This document shows positions 1-8,743 of a stretch of 49,546 nt of DNA, one piece after another. The stretch lies in NCBI GenBank assembly GCA_937991965.1, contig CALKLP010000265.1, forward strand, positions 1 to 49,546. Reading direction: 5' to 3'. This DNA comes from an uncultured Verrucomicrobiales bacterium. Its GTDB lineage: Bacteria > Verrucomicrobiota > Verrucomicrobiia > Verrucomicrobiales > Akkermansiaceae. The notes beneath the pieces were generated by a model. The model ran no database searches. It saw nothing but the letters and a program-made list of their open reading frames with translations, and had not been told where the DNA came from. Each line of letters opens with the position of its first letter. Position 1 is the stretch's first letter. Position numbers and translations under genes: made by a program.

Positions 1-63
1 GGAGATAGACGTTGGAAAGTTACCAGAATATTTTTCGGATCGGGTTGGCTTGGTCATATTCAT
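1..63 (-). CDS. possible 5' end of a leftward gene cut by the window edge
   Basis: An ATG at 63 on the minus strand opens 21 sense codons that stay open to the first base of the window. The encoded start (MNMTKPTRSE...) has no recognisable motif, signal peptide or Shine-Dalgarno sequence. It could be the beginning of the next gene in the same direction as the lipoprotein at 113-760, or chance. Too short to assign. Confidence 0.25.
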   Translation of the reverse strand, partial: MNMTKPTRSEKYSGNFPTSIS

Positions 64-112
64 TACTAAATGATCAAGCCAATAGGACGTACAAGCTTAA
101 CTTTCCTTTATT

Positions 113-760
113 TTACAGCCTTCCAAAGTGAGGTAGCCCTGACCAAGACCACTCCGTGGGGTCTTTTTGCCCAAAGCTATTGATGATTTCGGTCGGAAGG
201 AAAACAGATTCGAACTCATTGGAGGAATTTGGCTTTAGTTGGAATACGATCGTTTTGCTTTTGATAACTCCAGCAGTGTTTTTGACAGATACATTAGCAG
301 TGATTTTGATGTCACCGTCTTTTTTAGGGTATACGAGCAGTTCTCCTGGTATTTGCAGGTTCGCAAAGCTTTTCCCAGCATTCTCTTTTCCTTTCATCGG
401 CTTGAAGTCGGTCTTAAAGTTGAGCAATTTCTTATCGAAGGGTTCGCTACGGTTTGTAGTCGAAGTTTCGACCTTGATGTTGTTGACCCATAGATAAAGG
501 TGCTCATCTGTTGTTCCCGTGCCTTCGACTCTCCAGATAAATGGTCCATCCGTTTTGCCAGCTCCGAAGCCTATGAGCATCGCTGAAAAACTTCCATACA
601 TATCACCACCCATCGGCTTGACCGCGATTTTCACATCTGCACCGTTGATCTCGACAGGTTTGGTGGAGGCTTCATACGTGTTTTCTCTGAGATACATGCC
701 CATACAGCTTGTAAATATCAGCGAAAGAGAGGAGATGAGTAATAAAGAAGCAAACTTCAT
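113..760 (-). CDS. hypothetical lipoprotein
   Basis: The 215-residue product begins with a short hydrophobic signal peptide ending in a lipobox-like IFTSC, so it is probably lipidated at Cys19 and held in the inner or outer membrane. The rest is a soluble, strand-rich domain (motifs such as GPFIWRVEG, VNNIKVETS, GDIKITANVSV) that looks like a beta-sandwich, but I recognise no named family. It stands alone: a possible gene start lies downstream at 63 and the epimerase at 837 diverges from it. The ATG at 760 is chosen because it directly precedes the signal peptide. Function unknown. Confidence 0.75.
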   Translation of the reverse strand: MKFASLLLISSLSLIFTSCMGMYLRENTYEASTKPVEINGADVKIAVKPMGGDMYGSFSAMLIGFGAGKTDGPFIWRVEGTGTTDEHLYLWVNNIKVETSTTNRSEPFDKKLLNFKTDFKPMKGKENAGKSFANLQIPGELLVYPKKDGDIKITANVSVKNTAGVIKSKTIVFQLKPNSSNEFESVFLPTEIINSFGQKDPTEWSWSGLPHFGRL

Positions 761-836
761 ATGGATTCAGACTATGTGTAGCGAGAAAAGTTCACTAATC
801 ATTTTACATCCTTCCAATCCAACTTGATGATTAAGT

Positions 837-1721
837 ATGCGAATCGGGGTAATTGGAGCAAGTGGATTTATAGGACGGGCATTTTGTCAGTTAGCAGTTA
901 GTCAGGGGCATCAAGTAGTTGCTTTTAGCCGCCAGTCTAAACCTGATTCTGCGGGTATGACGTGGCGAGTTTTTAATGAAGCTCCTGATATGAGTGAACT
1001 AGACGCGGTTGTTAATTATGCAGGTGAGTCCGTGGCACAACGCTGGTCGGAGGCTAAAAAAAAGGAGTTTTACACAAGCCGCGTAGGGGTGACGCAAAAG
1101 ATTTTAACACAAATCAAAGCTCTGCCTGAGCAGGAGCGACCATCGGTATTGGTTAGTTCCTCTGCGGTTGGGTATTACGGTGATTGTGGCGATAGAGAGT
1201 TAGATGAATCCAGCCCGCTTGGTTCTGGGTATTTAGCGGAACTCTGCGCTGATTGGGAAGCTGCCGCGATGGAAGGGAGGGCGCTCGGGCTTCGCGTCGT
1301 CGTTGGCCGCATCGGGATCGTGCTTGGTGCGGGAGGCGCGGCATGGCAAAAGATGCGCGCGGCCTTCCTCATGGGGGCTGGCGGCCCACTCGGTTCGGGG
1401 GATCATTGGATGCCGTGGGTGCATGTGGATGATGTCGCTGGCGCTACGCTCTTCGCGATTGAGAATACGAGGCTGGAAGGCACAGTTAACTTCGCTTCAC
1501 CTGACCCACGCACGAACCGAGATTTCACGAAATCCCTCGCTAAGTCCTTGAATCGTCCTGCATTTTTACCGGCTCCAGCCTTTGCGTTACAGTTGGTCTT
1601 TGGGGAATTCGGAAAGCACCTTCTGGATAGCTACCGCGTTTTTCCCAAAGTGCTCGAATGTGAGGGTTACCCCTTTAAGCATGAGACGTTGGAGAAGTGC
1701 TTAAATGCGATGAGAGAGTAA
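837..1721 (+). CDS. TIGR01777 family (YfcH-like) epimerase / SDR39U1-type oxidoreductase
   Basis: The 294-residue protein starts with a Rossmann nucleotide-binding motif (GASGFIGRAF, residues 7-16). It then shows the TIGR01777 signatures NYAGESVAQRW, SRVGVTQ and SSSAVGYYGD; the tyrosine in the last is in the expected catalytic region. The C-terminal 50 residues (PAFALQLVFGEFGKHLL...) match the DUF1731 tail of the family. Length is normal (about 295-300). The family is NAD(P)-dependent and extended-SDR-like, but its substrate is not established. The gene is monocistronic or leads the run into dnaG, 73 bp downstream. Confidence 0.93.
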   Translation: MRIGVIGASGFIGRAFCQLAVSQGHQVVAFSRQSKPDSAGMTWRVFNEAPDMSELDAVVNYAGESVAQRWSEAKKKEFYTSRVGVTQKILTQIKALPEQERPSVLVSSSAVGYYGDCGDRELDESSPLGSGYLAELCADWEAAAMEGRALGLRVVVGRIGIVLGAGGAAWQKMRAAFLMGAGGPLGSGDHWMPWVHVDDVAGATLFAIENTRLEGTVNFASPDPRTNRDFTKSLAKSLNRPAFLPAPAFALQLVFGEFGKHLLDSYRVFPKVLECEGYPFKHETLEKCLNAMRE

Positions 1722-1794
1722 GTTTTTTAGCGAATTACTATCAAATCAACTTTATAGTTTTCATTCTTAGAGATCGTCTCTACGTTCATTTACC

Positions 1795-3618
1795 GTGGCG
1801 CGAATTCCTGAGGAAACGATTCAGCAAATCACTGAGGCAAATGATATTGTCGAGGTGATCTCGCGCTATGTGCCTGATTTGAAACGGGCTGGATCTACCT
1901 TTAAGGCCTGTTGTCCTTTCCATAGTGAGAAGACGCCTTCCTTTAATGTCAACGTGCAGCGGCAGTACTACAAGTGCTTTGGCTGTGGGGAAGGTGGCGA
2001 TGTTCTTTCCTTCGTGATGAAGCTGGAGAATTTGCAATTTATCGATGCGGTGCAGAAGCTCGCAGGATGGGCGAATATTCCACTACAAATGGAGGAGGAA
2101 TCACCGGAGAAAATTGCGGCCCGCAAGGGGAAGAGTCGTCTGGTAGAGTTGCATAATAGTTTCGCGAAGTTTATGCATGAACTTCTACTGAATGATCCCA
2201 AGGCACAGCATGCACGTGATTATTTAAAGTCTCGCGGGTTTGGCTCGGAGATGGCGCAGAATTGGATGGTGGGCTATCATCCGGAAACTCCCGCTCAAGT
2301 GATCGAGTGGGCTAAGGCGAAGGGGTATAAGGCTCGTGAGCTTGTAGATGCTGGTTTGGCGAGTAGTAATGAGAATCCACAGCGTGGGTTGTATTACCGC
2401 TTTCGAGATCGTCTCATGTTTCCGATCGCGAATGATTATGGAGACTTTATCGCTTTTTCGGGGCGTCAACTGCGGGAAGATCCGCGCTCTGGAAAGTATA
2501 TCAACTCGCCCGAGACGAACATTTTTAAGAAATCAAAGGTGATCTTCGGCCTCGATAAGGCACGACGCCAAATTCCCAAAACAGGATTTGCGCTGCTGTG
2601 CGAAGGACAGATGGACGTGATCGCGTGCCATGAACGCGGATTTGACTTCGCAATCGCGACTCAAGGGACCGCTTGCACGCCCGAGCACGCCGTGATTCTG
2701 AAGCGTTACACCAAGAATGTGCTGATTTGTTATGATTCGGACAAGGCAGGGCAAGCCGCTACCGAGAAGGCTTTTATCGAGCTCGCTAAGTTAGGGGTGA
2801 CGGTGAAAGTGGTGGTGATGCCCGAGGGTGAGGATCCTGATTCGCTGATGCAAAAGGACGGAGAGGAGGCCTTCGCGAAGTGTATTGAGCAGGCCTTGGA
2901 TTTCTTCGACTATAAGGTACGCTATGAGTCTACGCAGCGAAATCTGGAAAGTGTTAGTGAGCGAGCGGAATTAGCGAGCGAAATGAGTGAACTCCTTGCG
3001 GCCATGACGGATAACTTTCAGCTGCATGCCGCGTTAGGATTCTTGTCCACTCGTCTTGGCATGAGTGAAGAGGACCTCCGCAATGCGTCGCGAAAGAAAA
3101 AGAGCAATCAACGCTCCTTCCGCGCGATGCCATCGGAGGAAAAGAAGCAATCAGAAGATCCGATTGCGATGCATCAATCTCTTGCGGCTCTCTGTCATAT
3201 TTCGATGAATCATGCGGAATGTTATGATTGGCTCCAAGACCAGATTGAGCCGCTCTTGTCGGTTAGTGACGGGCTTTTAGGGGCTGAGGTCTTTGGTATG
3301 GTAATTTGTGAGCAACCACGTCCTGAATCGGCTAGTGTAGTTCTTAGCTACGTTAACGCCCTTCCACCGCGTTTGAGGAATACGCTAACCCCGCTTTACA
3401 GCAACGTGGATCCAAGACGTCCAGTGGCACAGGTGAAAAACCCTACAGAGGAAATGAATCAGATCTTCTCTAACCTTTCGATGGCCTCTCTCGAGCGTAA
3501 AAGAAAGACACTTGCGCGACAAATCGGACAAGCTGGTTTATCTGAAGAAATGATTAAAGCTCTTCAGGATCAGATAGAGTTCATCTCCAAAGCAAAGCTC
3601 GAGTTCCGCCGAGTGTAA
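1795..3618 (+). CDS. dnaG: DNA primase DnaG
   Basis: DNA primase lays RNA primers for the replisome. The 607-residue protein has the order expected of bacterial DnaG. A CHC2 zinc finger comes first (CCPFHSEKTPSF ... YYKCFGCGEGGD, residues about 39-67). The catalytic core with the TOPRIM motifs follows: LLCEGQMDVI carries the EGxxD glutamate and ICYDSDKAG the DxD pair. A C-terminal helical region of about 170 residues is the presumed DnaB-interaction domain and is weakly conserved. The start is GTG at 1795; MARIPEETIQQI aligns with the usual N-terminus (I-P..I..I). It is not in the rpsU-dnaG-rpoD arrangement of proteobacteria; the next gene is an FHA protein 56 bp on. Confidence 0.97.
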   Translation: MARIPEETIQQITEANDIVEVISRYVPDLKRAGSTFKACCPFHSEKTPSFNVNVQRQYYKCFGCGEGGDVLSFVMKLENLQFIDAVQKLAGWANIPLQMEEESPEKIAARKGKSRLVELHNSFAKFMHELLLNDPKAQHARDYLKSRGFGSEMAQNWMVGYHPETPAQVIEWAKAKGYKARELVDAGLASSNENPQRGLYYRFRDRLMFPIANDYGDFIAFSGRQLREDPRSGKYINSPETNIFKKSKVIFGLDKARRQIPKTGFALLCEGQMDVIACHERGFDFAIATQGTACTPEHAVILKRYTKNVLICYDSDKAGQAATEKAFIELAKLGVTVKVVVMPEGEDPDSLMQKDGEEAFAKCIEQALDFFDYKVRYESTQRNLESVSERAELASEMSELLAAMTDNFQLHAALGFLSTRLGMSEEDLRNASRKKKSNQRSFRAMPSEEKKQSEDPIAMHQSLAALCHISMNHAECYDWLQDQIEPLLSVSDGLLGAEVFGMVICEQPRPESASVVLSYVNALPPRLRNTLTPLYSNVDPRRPVAQVKNPTEEMNQIFSNLSMASLERKRKTLARQIGQAGLSEEMIKALQDQIEFISKAKLEFRRV

Positions 3619-3674
3619 AAAACTCTCAGAAATGTCTTTTACAAGAACTAGAATTCTTCTTAATAAATATCAGC

Positions 3675-4391
3675 ATGCCAAAGGTATTTATTATGGGAGA
3701 TGGGCTCGACCCAATTGCGAAGTTAGGGTTTGATCTGACTGAACTAGAAATTACCATTGGAAAGGGTGACGAGAACATTATTGTGCTCGAAGATGATCCT
3801 GCCATTTCTGAGGAGCATTGTGTAATTCGTCGTGTTCTGGGAGGGTTTGTTGTCAAGGATCTCGGATCTAGCAACGGTATTACCCATGATGGCGAACCAG
3901 TTCAGAAAGCAGAACTGAAAAATGCCTCTGTTATCAAGGTGGGTGGCACCGAAATTCGTTTCACTCTCGATAAGAAGCAGATCAAGTTACTAGCCAAGGA
4001 GCCTCAGAAGCCTCAGGTATACGTGACAAAAGATCTCTTGCCAGAAATTAAATCTCTTCACGCGGGGAAAATCGATGAGCTGTGGCTTGATGATGATGCT
4101 GGGACTATGGATGAGGATCCAAAGAAGGAGAAGTCCAAAACAAAAGCCGCGCTTGCGACAGCTGCAACCACATCTACCGCTGGTGGGTATCGGCCCCCTC
4201 CGAGATCCGCTGCTAGAGCTTCACAGTCTGCGGGCAATCCGCTGTTAGGCTTTATTTCTGTATTTATCTTGGCTGTATTAGGCATCACAGCAGGTGTTTA
4301 CATAAAGCATAAACAGTTGCATAACTCGGATTTCTTTGAAGATCTCTCTAGCGGAAAGCTGGAGTCGATTTTTACTACCACTGAAGAGTAA
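3675..4391 (+). CDS. FHA-domain protein with C-terminal membrane anchor
   Basis: An FHA domain occupies roughly residues 25-95. The phosphothreonine-binding landmarks are visible: ISEEHC (the S..H motif), KDLGSSNGI (the SSNG motif) and a closing VIKVGGTEIRF. After a charged linker (DELWLDDDAGTMDEDPKKEKSK) and an Ala/Thr/Pro/Arg-rich stretch comes one transmembrane helix (LLGFISVFILAVLGITAGVYI, about residues 194-214) and a short C-terminal tail. The FHA domain should therefore be cytoplasmic and tethered to the inner membrane (N-in). FHA domains bind phosphothreonine peptides, but no Ser/Thr kinase of the Hanks type is encoded nearby, so its partner is unknown. It follows dnaG in the same direction but need not share its function. 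Confidence 0.88.
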   Translation: MPKVFIMGDGLDPIAKLGFDLTELEITIGKGDENIIVLEDDPAISEEHCVIRRVLGGFVVKDLGSSNGITHDGEPVQKAELKNASVIKVGGTEIRFTLDKKQIKLLAKEPQKPQVYVTKDLLPEIKSLHAGKIDELWLDDDAGTMDEDPKKEKSKTKAALATAATTSTAGGYRPPPRSAARASQSAGNPLLGFISVFILAVLGITAGVYIKHKQLHNSDFFEDLSSGKLESIFTTTEE

Positions 4392-4444
4392 TCTATTTAA
4401 GCGATTAAGTTAGGTCCGGTTCATAGGTGACCCTACGGATTAGC

Positions 4445-4819
4445 TTACTGGCAATTACGCTTATGGATCGTTATAGTATTACCATCAGGATCTGTAATTA
4501 TTGCGAAACGGCACACAGGGGAGTCGATTCTATCCGCGATGAAATGAACGCCTGAGTTTTTTAAGTGAGATACGAAGGCCTCAAAATTATCGACCTCAAA
4601 GGCGATTGACGGGCCACTCTGTCCAGATGGTTCCCACGTATTGGAAATGGCGAAGGTTGAGTTCCCGAGCTCGTATTCGATCCAATACTTTCCTGGCATG
4701 CCCTCGACTTCATGAGCGATTTCACCTACCGTGAGGCCTAAAACCTTTTCGTAAAACTCCCTTGCTGTTTCAATATTTGATACAGGATATCCTGTGAATG
4801 CAATTTCTGTGATTTTCAT
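4445..4819 (-). CDS. VOC (glyoxalase/bleomycin-resistance) family protein
   Basis: This 124-residue protein is a single vicinal-oxygen-chelate module. It has the opening helix and strand PVSNIETAREFYEKVLGL, a central SIAFEVDNFEAFVSHLKNSG, and the C-terminal ITDPDGNTITIHKRN typical of metal-dependent VOC enzymes. The first metal-ligand position of glyoxalase I (His/Gln near residue 5) is not obvious, so an enzymatic role is uncertain. It begins 3 bp after the dnaX stop on the same strand, so it is probably co-transcribed with dnaX, although a functional connection is not evident. Confidence 0.88.
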   Translation of the reverse strand: MKITEIAFTGYPVSNIETAREFYEKVLGLTVGEIAHEVEGMPGKYWIEYELGNSTFAISNTWEPSGQSGPSIAFEVDNFEAFVSHLKNSGVHFIADRIDSPVCRFAIITDPDGNTITIHKRNCQ

Positions 4820-4822
4820 TGG

Positions 4823-6412
4823 TTATTGGCTAACAATCGTGCCTTCAAATTCGGCTAATGCTTCTTGAATGAGAGGGTCTTTGTAGAATTCTTCTTGAGC
4901 CTGTTTGATTTGCTCTGCGGAGGACTCCTTTTTTCTCTCAGGTTTGTCTTGGGCTGGTCTTGCTTTTGGTTTGGGAGCAGGAAGGTCTTCAGGCGGAAGC
5001 TCGTCAGGAGCGTCTTGCATCAGCCGGTCAAGACTCTGGGAGATGTCATTGGTAGTACGTTTGGGGCGCGCTGGACGTTCTTGATTCTGAGGTGCTTCTA
5101 GTGGATTTATAGGAGCAGGCTCTTCAGGTGCCACTTCTGTAGGTTTAGCGTCAGGTGCTGAGGACGTCGTGGAATGTTCTTGAATGGGTTCAGGAACGCT
5201 CTCTGACTCTTTTGCTGTAGAGCTTAGCGCATTGTTCGCCTCACTAGAAACAGGTGGTTCTTGCCCAATAGGGGTGTCAGCAGGGAGACGGTCGAGAGTT
5301 TTAATGAGGTCGTTCAGACTGACTTCGCCAAGGGTCTGGATCGTTCGGATGATCGCGATTTCTAAATGCAGCGCCTTGTCGGAAGACCAGCGGATTTTGG
5401 CTTCTGAATCCGCCATGAGATCGAGAACTGCCAATAAACGTTCGCTCGAAAGATTTTCAGAGAGTTTCTGTAAGTCTACCCACAGGTTTTCGGGGAGTCC
5501 CGGCGCCTTGGCTCCTGGTTGCACCTTCGTGATGAGGAGGGCGCGTACGGTCTGGATCAGTTCGCCTAGGAGTTGTGAGAGGTCTTTGCCCAGTGAGTGC
5601 TGGTGCTGGATAGCTTGTAGGGCGGTGGCGTTGTCTCGTTTTAAAGCGGCTGAGAGGATGTGATGCACGGTCTCTCCTGAAGTGAACCCAAAGATTTCCC
5701 GTACGTGGTCAGAACTGATCTCGTTCCCACAGAAGGCTACGAGTTGATCCAGCATAGAGAGGGCGTCTCGCATGCCTCCATCTGCGCCTTTGGCGATAGC
5801 CCAAGCAGCGTCTTCATCAATCTTTACATCTTCTTTTTCGCCCACCGCCTGCAGATGTTGCGCGATGATCTCGGTCGGAATAGGGCGGAGGTCAAAGCGT
5901 TGGCAACGTGAAATAATGGTGGGGAGAATCTTATGTGGCTCCGTGGTCGCAAAGATGAATTTTACGTGAGGAGGAGGTTCTTCCAGTGTTTTTAGAAGTG
6001 CATTGAAGGCGGCCGAGGAGAGCATATGCACCTCATCGATATATATGATTTTAAAGCGACACTTCGCGGGTGCGAAGCGGACGGTCTCACGTAATTCACG
6101 GACTTGATCGACGCCGTTGTTGGATGCTCCATCGATCTCGAGCACGTCTAGGGAGCGGCCCTCCGCGATTTCGAGGCAAATATCCTCATTAGGGTCAAAG
6201 TCAATAGAGGGGCCATCGGAGCAATTAAGCGCCTTTGCGAAAATCCGCGCTGTAGTGGTTTTTCCCGTTCCTCTGGGGCCGACGAAAAGGTAGGCGTGGG
6301 CTAAACGTTCTTGCGCAATCGCGTTTGCAAGGGTTTGGACGACATGGTCTTGCCCTAAGACATCCTTAAATGTTTCAGGGCGATATTTTCTGGCAAAAAC
6401 AAGGTAGCTCAC
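4823..6412 (-). CDS. dnaX: DNA polymerase III clamp-loader subunit gamma/tau
   Basis: DnaX is the ATPase motor of the sliding-clamp loader. The 529-residue protein has Walker A GPRGTGKT (45-52), the Walker B/DExx region IIYIDEVHML, the sensor-1 segment FIFATTEPHK and the clamp-loader signature TIISRCQRFD. The AAA+ module and collar end near residue 370. The tail is a Pro/Glu-rich linker (PVPEPIQEHS..., PAPKPKARPAQD) rather than a recognisable tau domain V. The zinc module is altered: C64 and C79 remain, but positions 73 and 76, cysteines in E. coli, are Asp and Glu in an otherwise gap-free stretch (DFDPNEDIC). A VOC gene follows after 3 bp. The divergent promoter would lie in 6413-6463. Confidence 0.96.
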   Translation of the reverse strand: MSYLVFARKYRPETFKDVLGQDHVVQTLANAIAQERLAHAYLFVGPRGTGKTTTARIFAKALNCSDGPSIDFDPNEDICLEIAEGRSLDVLEIDGASNNGVDQVRELRETVRFAPAKCRFKIIYIDEVHMLSSAAFNALLKTLEEPPPHVKFIFATTEPHKILPTIISRCQRFDLRPIPTEIIAQHLQAVGEKEDVKIDEDAAWAIAKGADGGMRDALSMLDQLVAFCGNEISSDHVREIFGFTSGETVHHILSAALKRDNATALQAIQHQHSLGKDLSQLLGELIQTVRALLITKVQPGAKAPGLPENLWVDLQKLSENLSSERLLAVLDLMADSEAKIRWSSDKALHLEIAIIRTIQTLGEVSLNDLIKTLDRLPADTPIGQEPPVSSEANNALSSTAKESESVPEPIQEHSTTSSAPDAKPTEVAPEEPAPINPLEAPQNQERPARPKRTTNDISQSLDRLMQDAPDELPPEDLPAPKPKARPAQDKPERKKESSAEQIKQAQEEFYKDPLIQEALAEFEGTIVSQ

Positions 6413-6463
6413 AATGATGAAATTTTTGTGAACTTAACCAAGTTTCCCCTAAAATGGACAGAA

Positions 6464-6901
6464 CTATTTCTTAATGTTTTTTGGGTCGATTAACTCCAAA
6501 AAGCCTTTGACCGTTGGTGCTTCCGTTGGATTAAAGCGGTGAAATTCTTTTCCGCTACCATCGAGAAGAACGACATGGGGGACGCTGTTGATCTTGTATT
6601 TTTGGAAGAGAGGAGCATTTTTCTTAGCTAACTCCTTATCCTTATTAGGTTGGTCAATGATAACAAGAACGTAACTCTTAGAGGCCGCAGAAACGAATTC
6701 AGACTTAGAAAAAACGTTTTTCTGCATCATGATGCACGGTGGGCACCAGTCGGAACCTGTGAATTCCACCAAGACGGATTTGCCTTCTTTTTTCGCCTGC
6801 GCGATTCCAGCTTCGAGATTGCTTGTCCAGCCTTTACCACCTGCAAGCGCAGTAGAGATTGATAAGAAAGCGATGATGAATAGGTAATGTATTGATTTCA
6901 T
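6464..6901 (-). CDS. exported thioredoxin-fold protein
   Basis: The 145-residue product begins with a Sec signal peptide (MKSIHYLFIIAFLSISTALA, cleavage after about residue 20). It continues as a thioredoxin-like domain with the redox motif SDWCPPC (Cys53-Pro-Pro-Cys56) inside FTGSDWCPPCIMM, followed by a cis-proline region (INSVPHVVLLDGSG). This is the thioredoxin_7/DsbD-gamma-like type common in Bacteroidetes and Verrucomicrobia. It should act in the periplasm as a thiol-disulfide oxidoreductase, probably reducing. It lies upstream of and is read toward dnaX; rdgB diverges 55 bp away. Confidence 0.9.
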   Translation of the reverse strand: MKSIHYLFIIAFLSISTALAGGKGWTSNLEAGIAQAKKEGKSVLVEFTGSDWCPPCIMMQKNVFSKSEFVSAASKSYVLVIIDQPNKDKELAKKNAPLFQKYKINSVPHVVLLDGSGKEFHRFNPTEAPTVKGFLELIDPKNIKK

Positions 6902-6956
6902 GATTAGAGTGTAGGCATATTAGAACTATAATACTGTAACTTTATTCAAAATTTTT

Positions 6957-7541
6957 ATGAACTCTTTGCTCGTCGCTACTGCCAACGCCCATAAAACTGA
7001 GGAAATTCAGAAGATCTTAGGGCCAGAAATTTCTGTTCAGGATCTGAGGACTTTACCTGAAGTGGGAGATATTGTGGAAGATGCTCTGACCTTCGAGGGG
7101 AATGCCAATATCAAGTCGGTGACGGTATCGAACCTTACACCAGACCTTGTGCTTTCGGACGATTCAGGGCTTTGTGTTGAAGCTCTCGCCGGCGCCCCAG
7201 GAATTCGCTCTGCACGCTATGCTGGCGATGATGCGACGATGGAGGAGAATAAAGCCTTATTGTTGCAGAATTTGAAAGGGGAGTCAGATCGCCGAGCGGC
7301 TTTTGTCTGTGTGCTCTCCGTCGCGCGTAAGGGAGAGGTGGTGGCGACCTTTCGTGGAGAATGCGCCGGAAAAATCATTGATGCCGAACAGGGTGAGGGA
7401 GGTTTTGGATACGACCCTCTTTTTATTCCGGATGGTTATACAGAAACCTTTGCGGAGTTACCGGCGGAGGTGAAGAATGGTATTAGTCACCGCGCGGTTG
7501 CGATGCAGCAGTTTCAGGCATGGTTGAGCTTGCAGTCATAG
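6957..7541 (+). CDS. rdgB: RdgB/HAM1 non-canonical purine NTP pyrophosphatase
   Basis: This enzyme hydrolyses ITP, dITP and XTP to the monophosphates and so keeps deaminated purines out of nucleic acids. The 194-residue protein has the family landmarks in order: ATANAHKTEEI (substrate-binding N-terminus), LSDDSGLCVEALAGAPG, the SARYAG motif, GFGYDPLFIP and the C-terminal SHRAVAMQQF. Length is typical. The last 22 bp overlap the next gene in another frame, which suggests translational coupling. Confidence 0.95.
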   Translation: MNSLLVATANAHKTEEIQKILGPEISVQDLRTLPEVGDIVEDALTFEGNANIKSVTVSNLTPDLVLSDDSGLCVEALAGAPGIRSARYAGDDATMEENKALLLQNLKGESDRRAAFVCVLSVARKGEVVATFRGECAGKIIDAEQGEGGFGYDPLFIPDGYTETFAELPAEVKNGISHRAVAMQQFQAWLSLQS

Positions 7542-8743
7542 GCGGAGGTCCGGCAGGATTACGCGTTGCCGAACTTGCGGCGCGCGCTGGATTCGAGGTA
7601 AAGCTCTACGACCAAAAGCGTTCGGTGGGGAGGAAATTTCTCATCGCGGGGAAGAGTGGGTTGAACCTCACCAATGCGGCAAGGCGAGATGAGTTTCTCT
7701 CGGTCTATCAAGGGGCCGATTTCCCAAGGGATCTGTGGGCGGAGATTTTTGATAGGTTCGATAATGACGCGCTCCGGGACTGGGCGCTTTCTCATGGGCA
7801 AGAAACCTTTGTCTCTAGTGGGAAAAAGGTCTTTCCAGAGTCGATGAAGGCTGCGCCTCTTTTGCGCAGTTGGGTGCAGTCGATCAAGGCTGCTGGAGCT
7901 TTATTTCAGCTCAATCACTCCTTTAAGGAAATAGAGCCAGTGGACGATGGCTATCGACTTATGTTTCATACACCTGAGGGAGAAAGTGAGGTGTTGGCTA
8001 AGCGGGTCGTGTTCGCGCTGGGCGGAGGATCTTGGTCGAGAACGGGATCGGATGGGCGTTGGGTGAATAGCCTGAGTGCGTCTGGGATATCAGTTTCTCC
8101 ACTCCAATCTGCGAATTGTGGCTGGGAGATTGAGTGGCCTCTGGGGTTTCTCGATGAGTATGAAGGACAACCATGGAAAAATATCGTCTGCAAAGCAGGG
8201 AAACTGAGCCTGGAAGGAGAATTAGTGATTACAAAATACGGTCTCGAGGGCGGGCCAATCTATCGATTGGGGCATGAGCTCCGTAAGATGGATTCAGCAA
8301 CTTTGGAAATCGATTTTAAGCCGACTTTTTCTGTGGAGCGACTACTGCAGAAGGTAGAATCTGTTCGTAGGAACCTTGCTGACGAGCTTTCACGCCGTTG
8401 GAAGGTTCAGGCTTCGGTTGTGTCATTACTGGCGTACAAGTATCCAGAGATTTTCACCAAAGAGGTTGTGCCAAAGGCTGACTTGGCGATTCTTGCGGAG
8501 GAGGTGAAGTGTCTTGAAATGGTGCTTCAGAGTGCGCGCCCGATTGAGGAGGCTATTTCTTGTGCGGGTGGAATTAGATGGGAGGCTCTTGATGACGCAC
8601 TCCAAATTAGGAACTACCCGAACGTATATGCCTGTGGCGAAATGCTTGATTGGGAAGCGCCTACAGGAGGCTACTTACTCCAGGGCTGTATGAGCTCCGC
8701 TACATGGGTCGCAAAGGGTATCTGTGCGGAGAAATTCGATTAG
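7520..8743 (+). CDS. TIGR03862-type flavoprotein (BaiN/HI0933-like family)
   Basis: A 407-residue FAD-dependent protein. The N-terminus carries the dinucleotide-binding motif AVIGGGPAGLRVAELAA. It is followed by GRKFLIAGKSGLNLTN, the hallmark of the HI0933/BaiN flavoprotein family (G[RK]K...GGGRCN-like). The tail ends in the second flavin motif (NVYACGEMLDWEAPTGGYLLQGCMSS). The sequence fits the TIGR03862 (PP_4765) subgroup better than BaiN proper because the N-terminal motif reads SGLNLTN instead of GRCNLTN. Substrate unknown. It overlaps rdgB by 22 bp at its start. Its TAG stop overlaps the stop codon of the convergent transpeptidase gene. Confidence 0.92.
   Translation: MVELAVIGGGPAGLRVAELAARAGFEVKLYDQKRSVGRKFLIAGKSGLNLTNAARRDEFLSVYQGADFPRDLWAEIFDRFDNDALRDWALSHGQETFVSSGKKVFPESMKAAPLLRSWVQSIKAAGALFQLNHSFKEIEPVDDGYRLMFHTPEGESEVLAKRVVFALGGGSWSRTGSDGRWVNSLSASGISVSPLQSANCGWEIEWPLGFLDEYEGQPWKNIVCKAGKLSLEGELVITKYGLEGGPIYRLGHELRKMDSATLEIDFKPTFSVERLLQKVESVRRNLADELSRRWKVQASVVSLLAYKYPEIFTKEVVPKADLAILAEEVKCLEMVLQSARPIEEAISCAGGIRWEALDDALQIRNYPNVYACGEMLDWEAPTGGYLLQGCMSSATWVAKGICAEKFD

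Noticed and set aside
1153..1551. Several ORFs of 60-80 codons on both strands inside the epimerase gene.
   Set aside because: They lie wholly within a clearly coding gene, carry no motif or ribosome site, and look like shadow frames of a GC-richer stretch.
4925..4936. dnaX contains A-AAA-AAG, the same slippery heptamer as the E. coli frameshift site, in the same phase (minus strand, Lys494-495).
   Set aside because: A -1 shift here would not give a short gamma product. It continues about 27 codons and ends close to the normal C-terminus, and no stimulatory upstream Shine-Dalgarno-like sequence or strong hairpin is visible. Probably chance in a Lys-rich tail.
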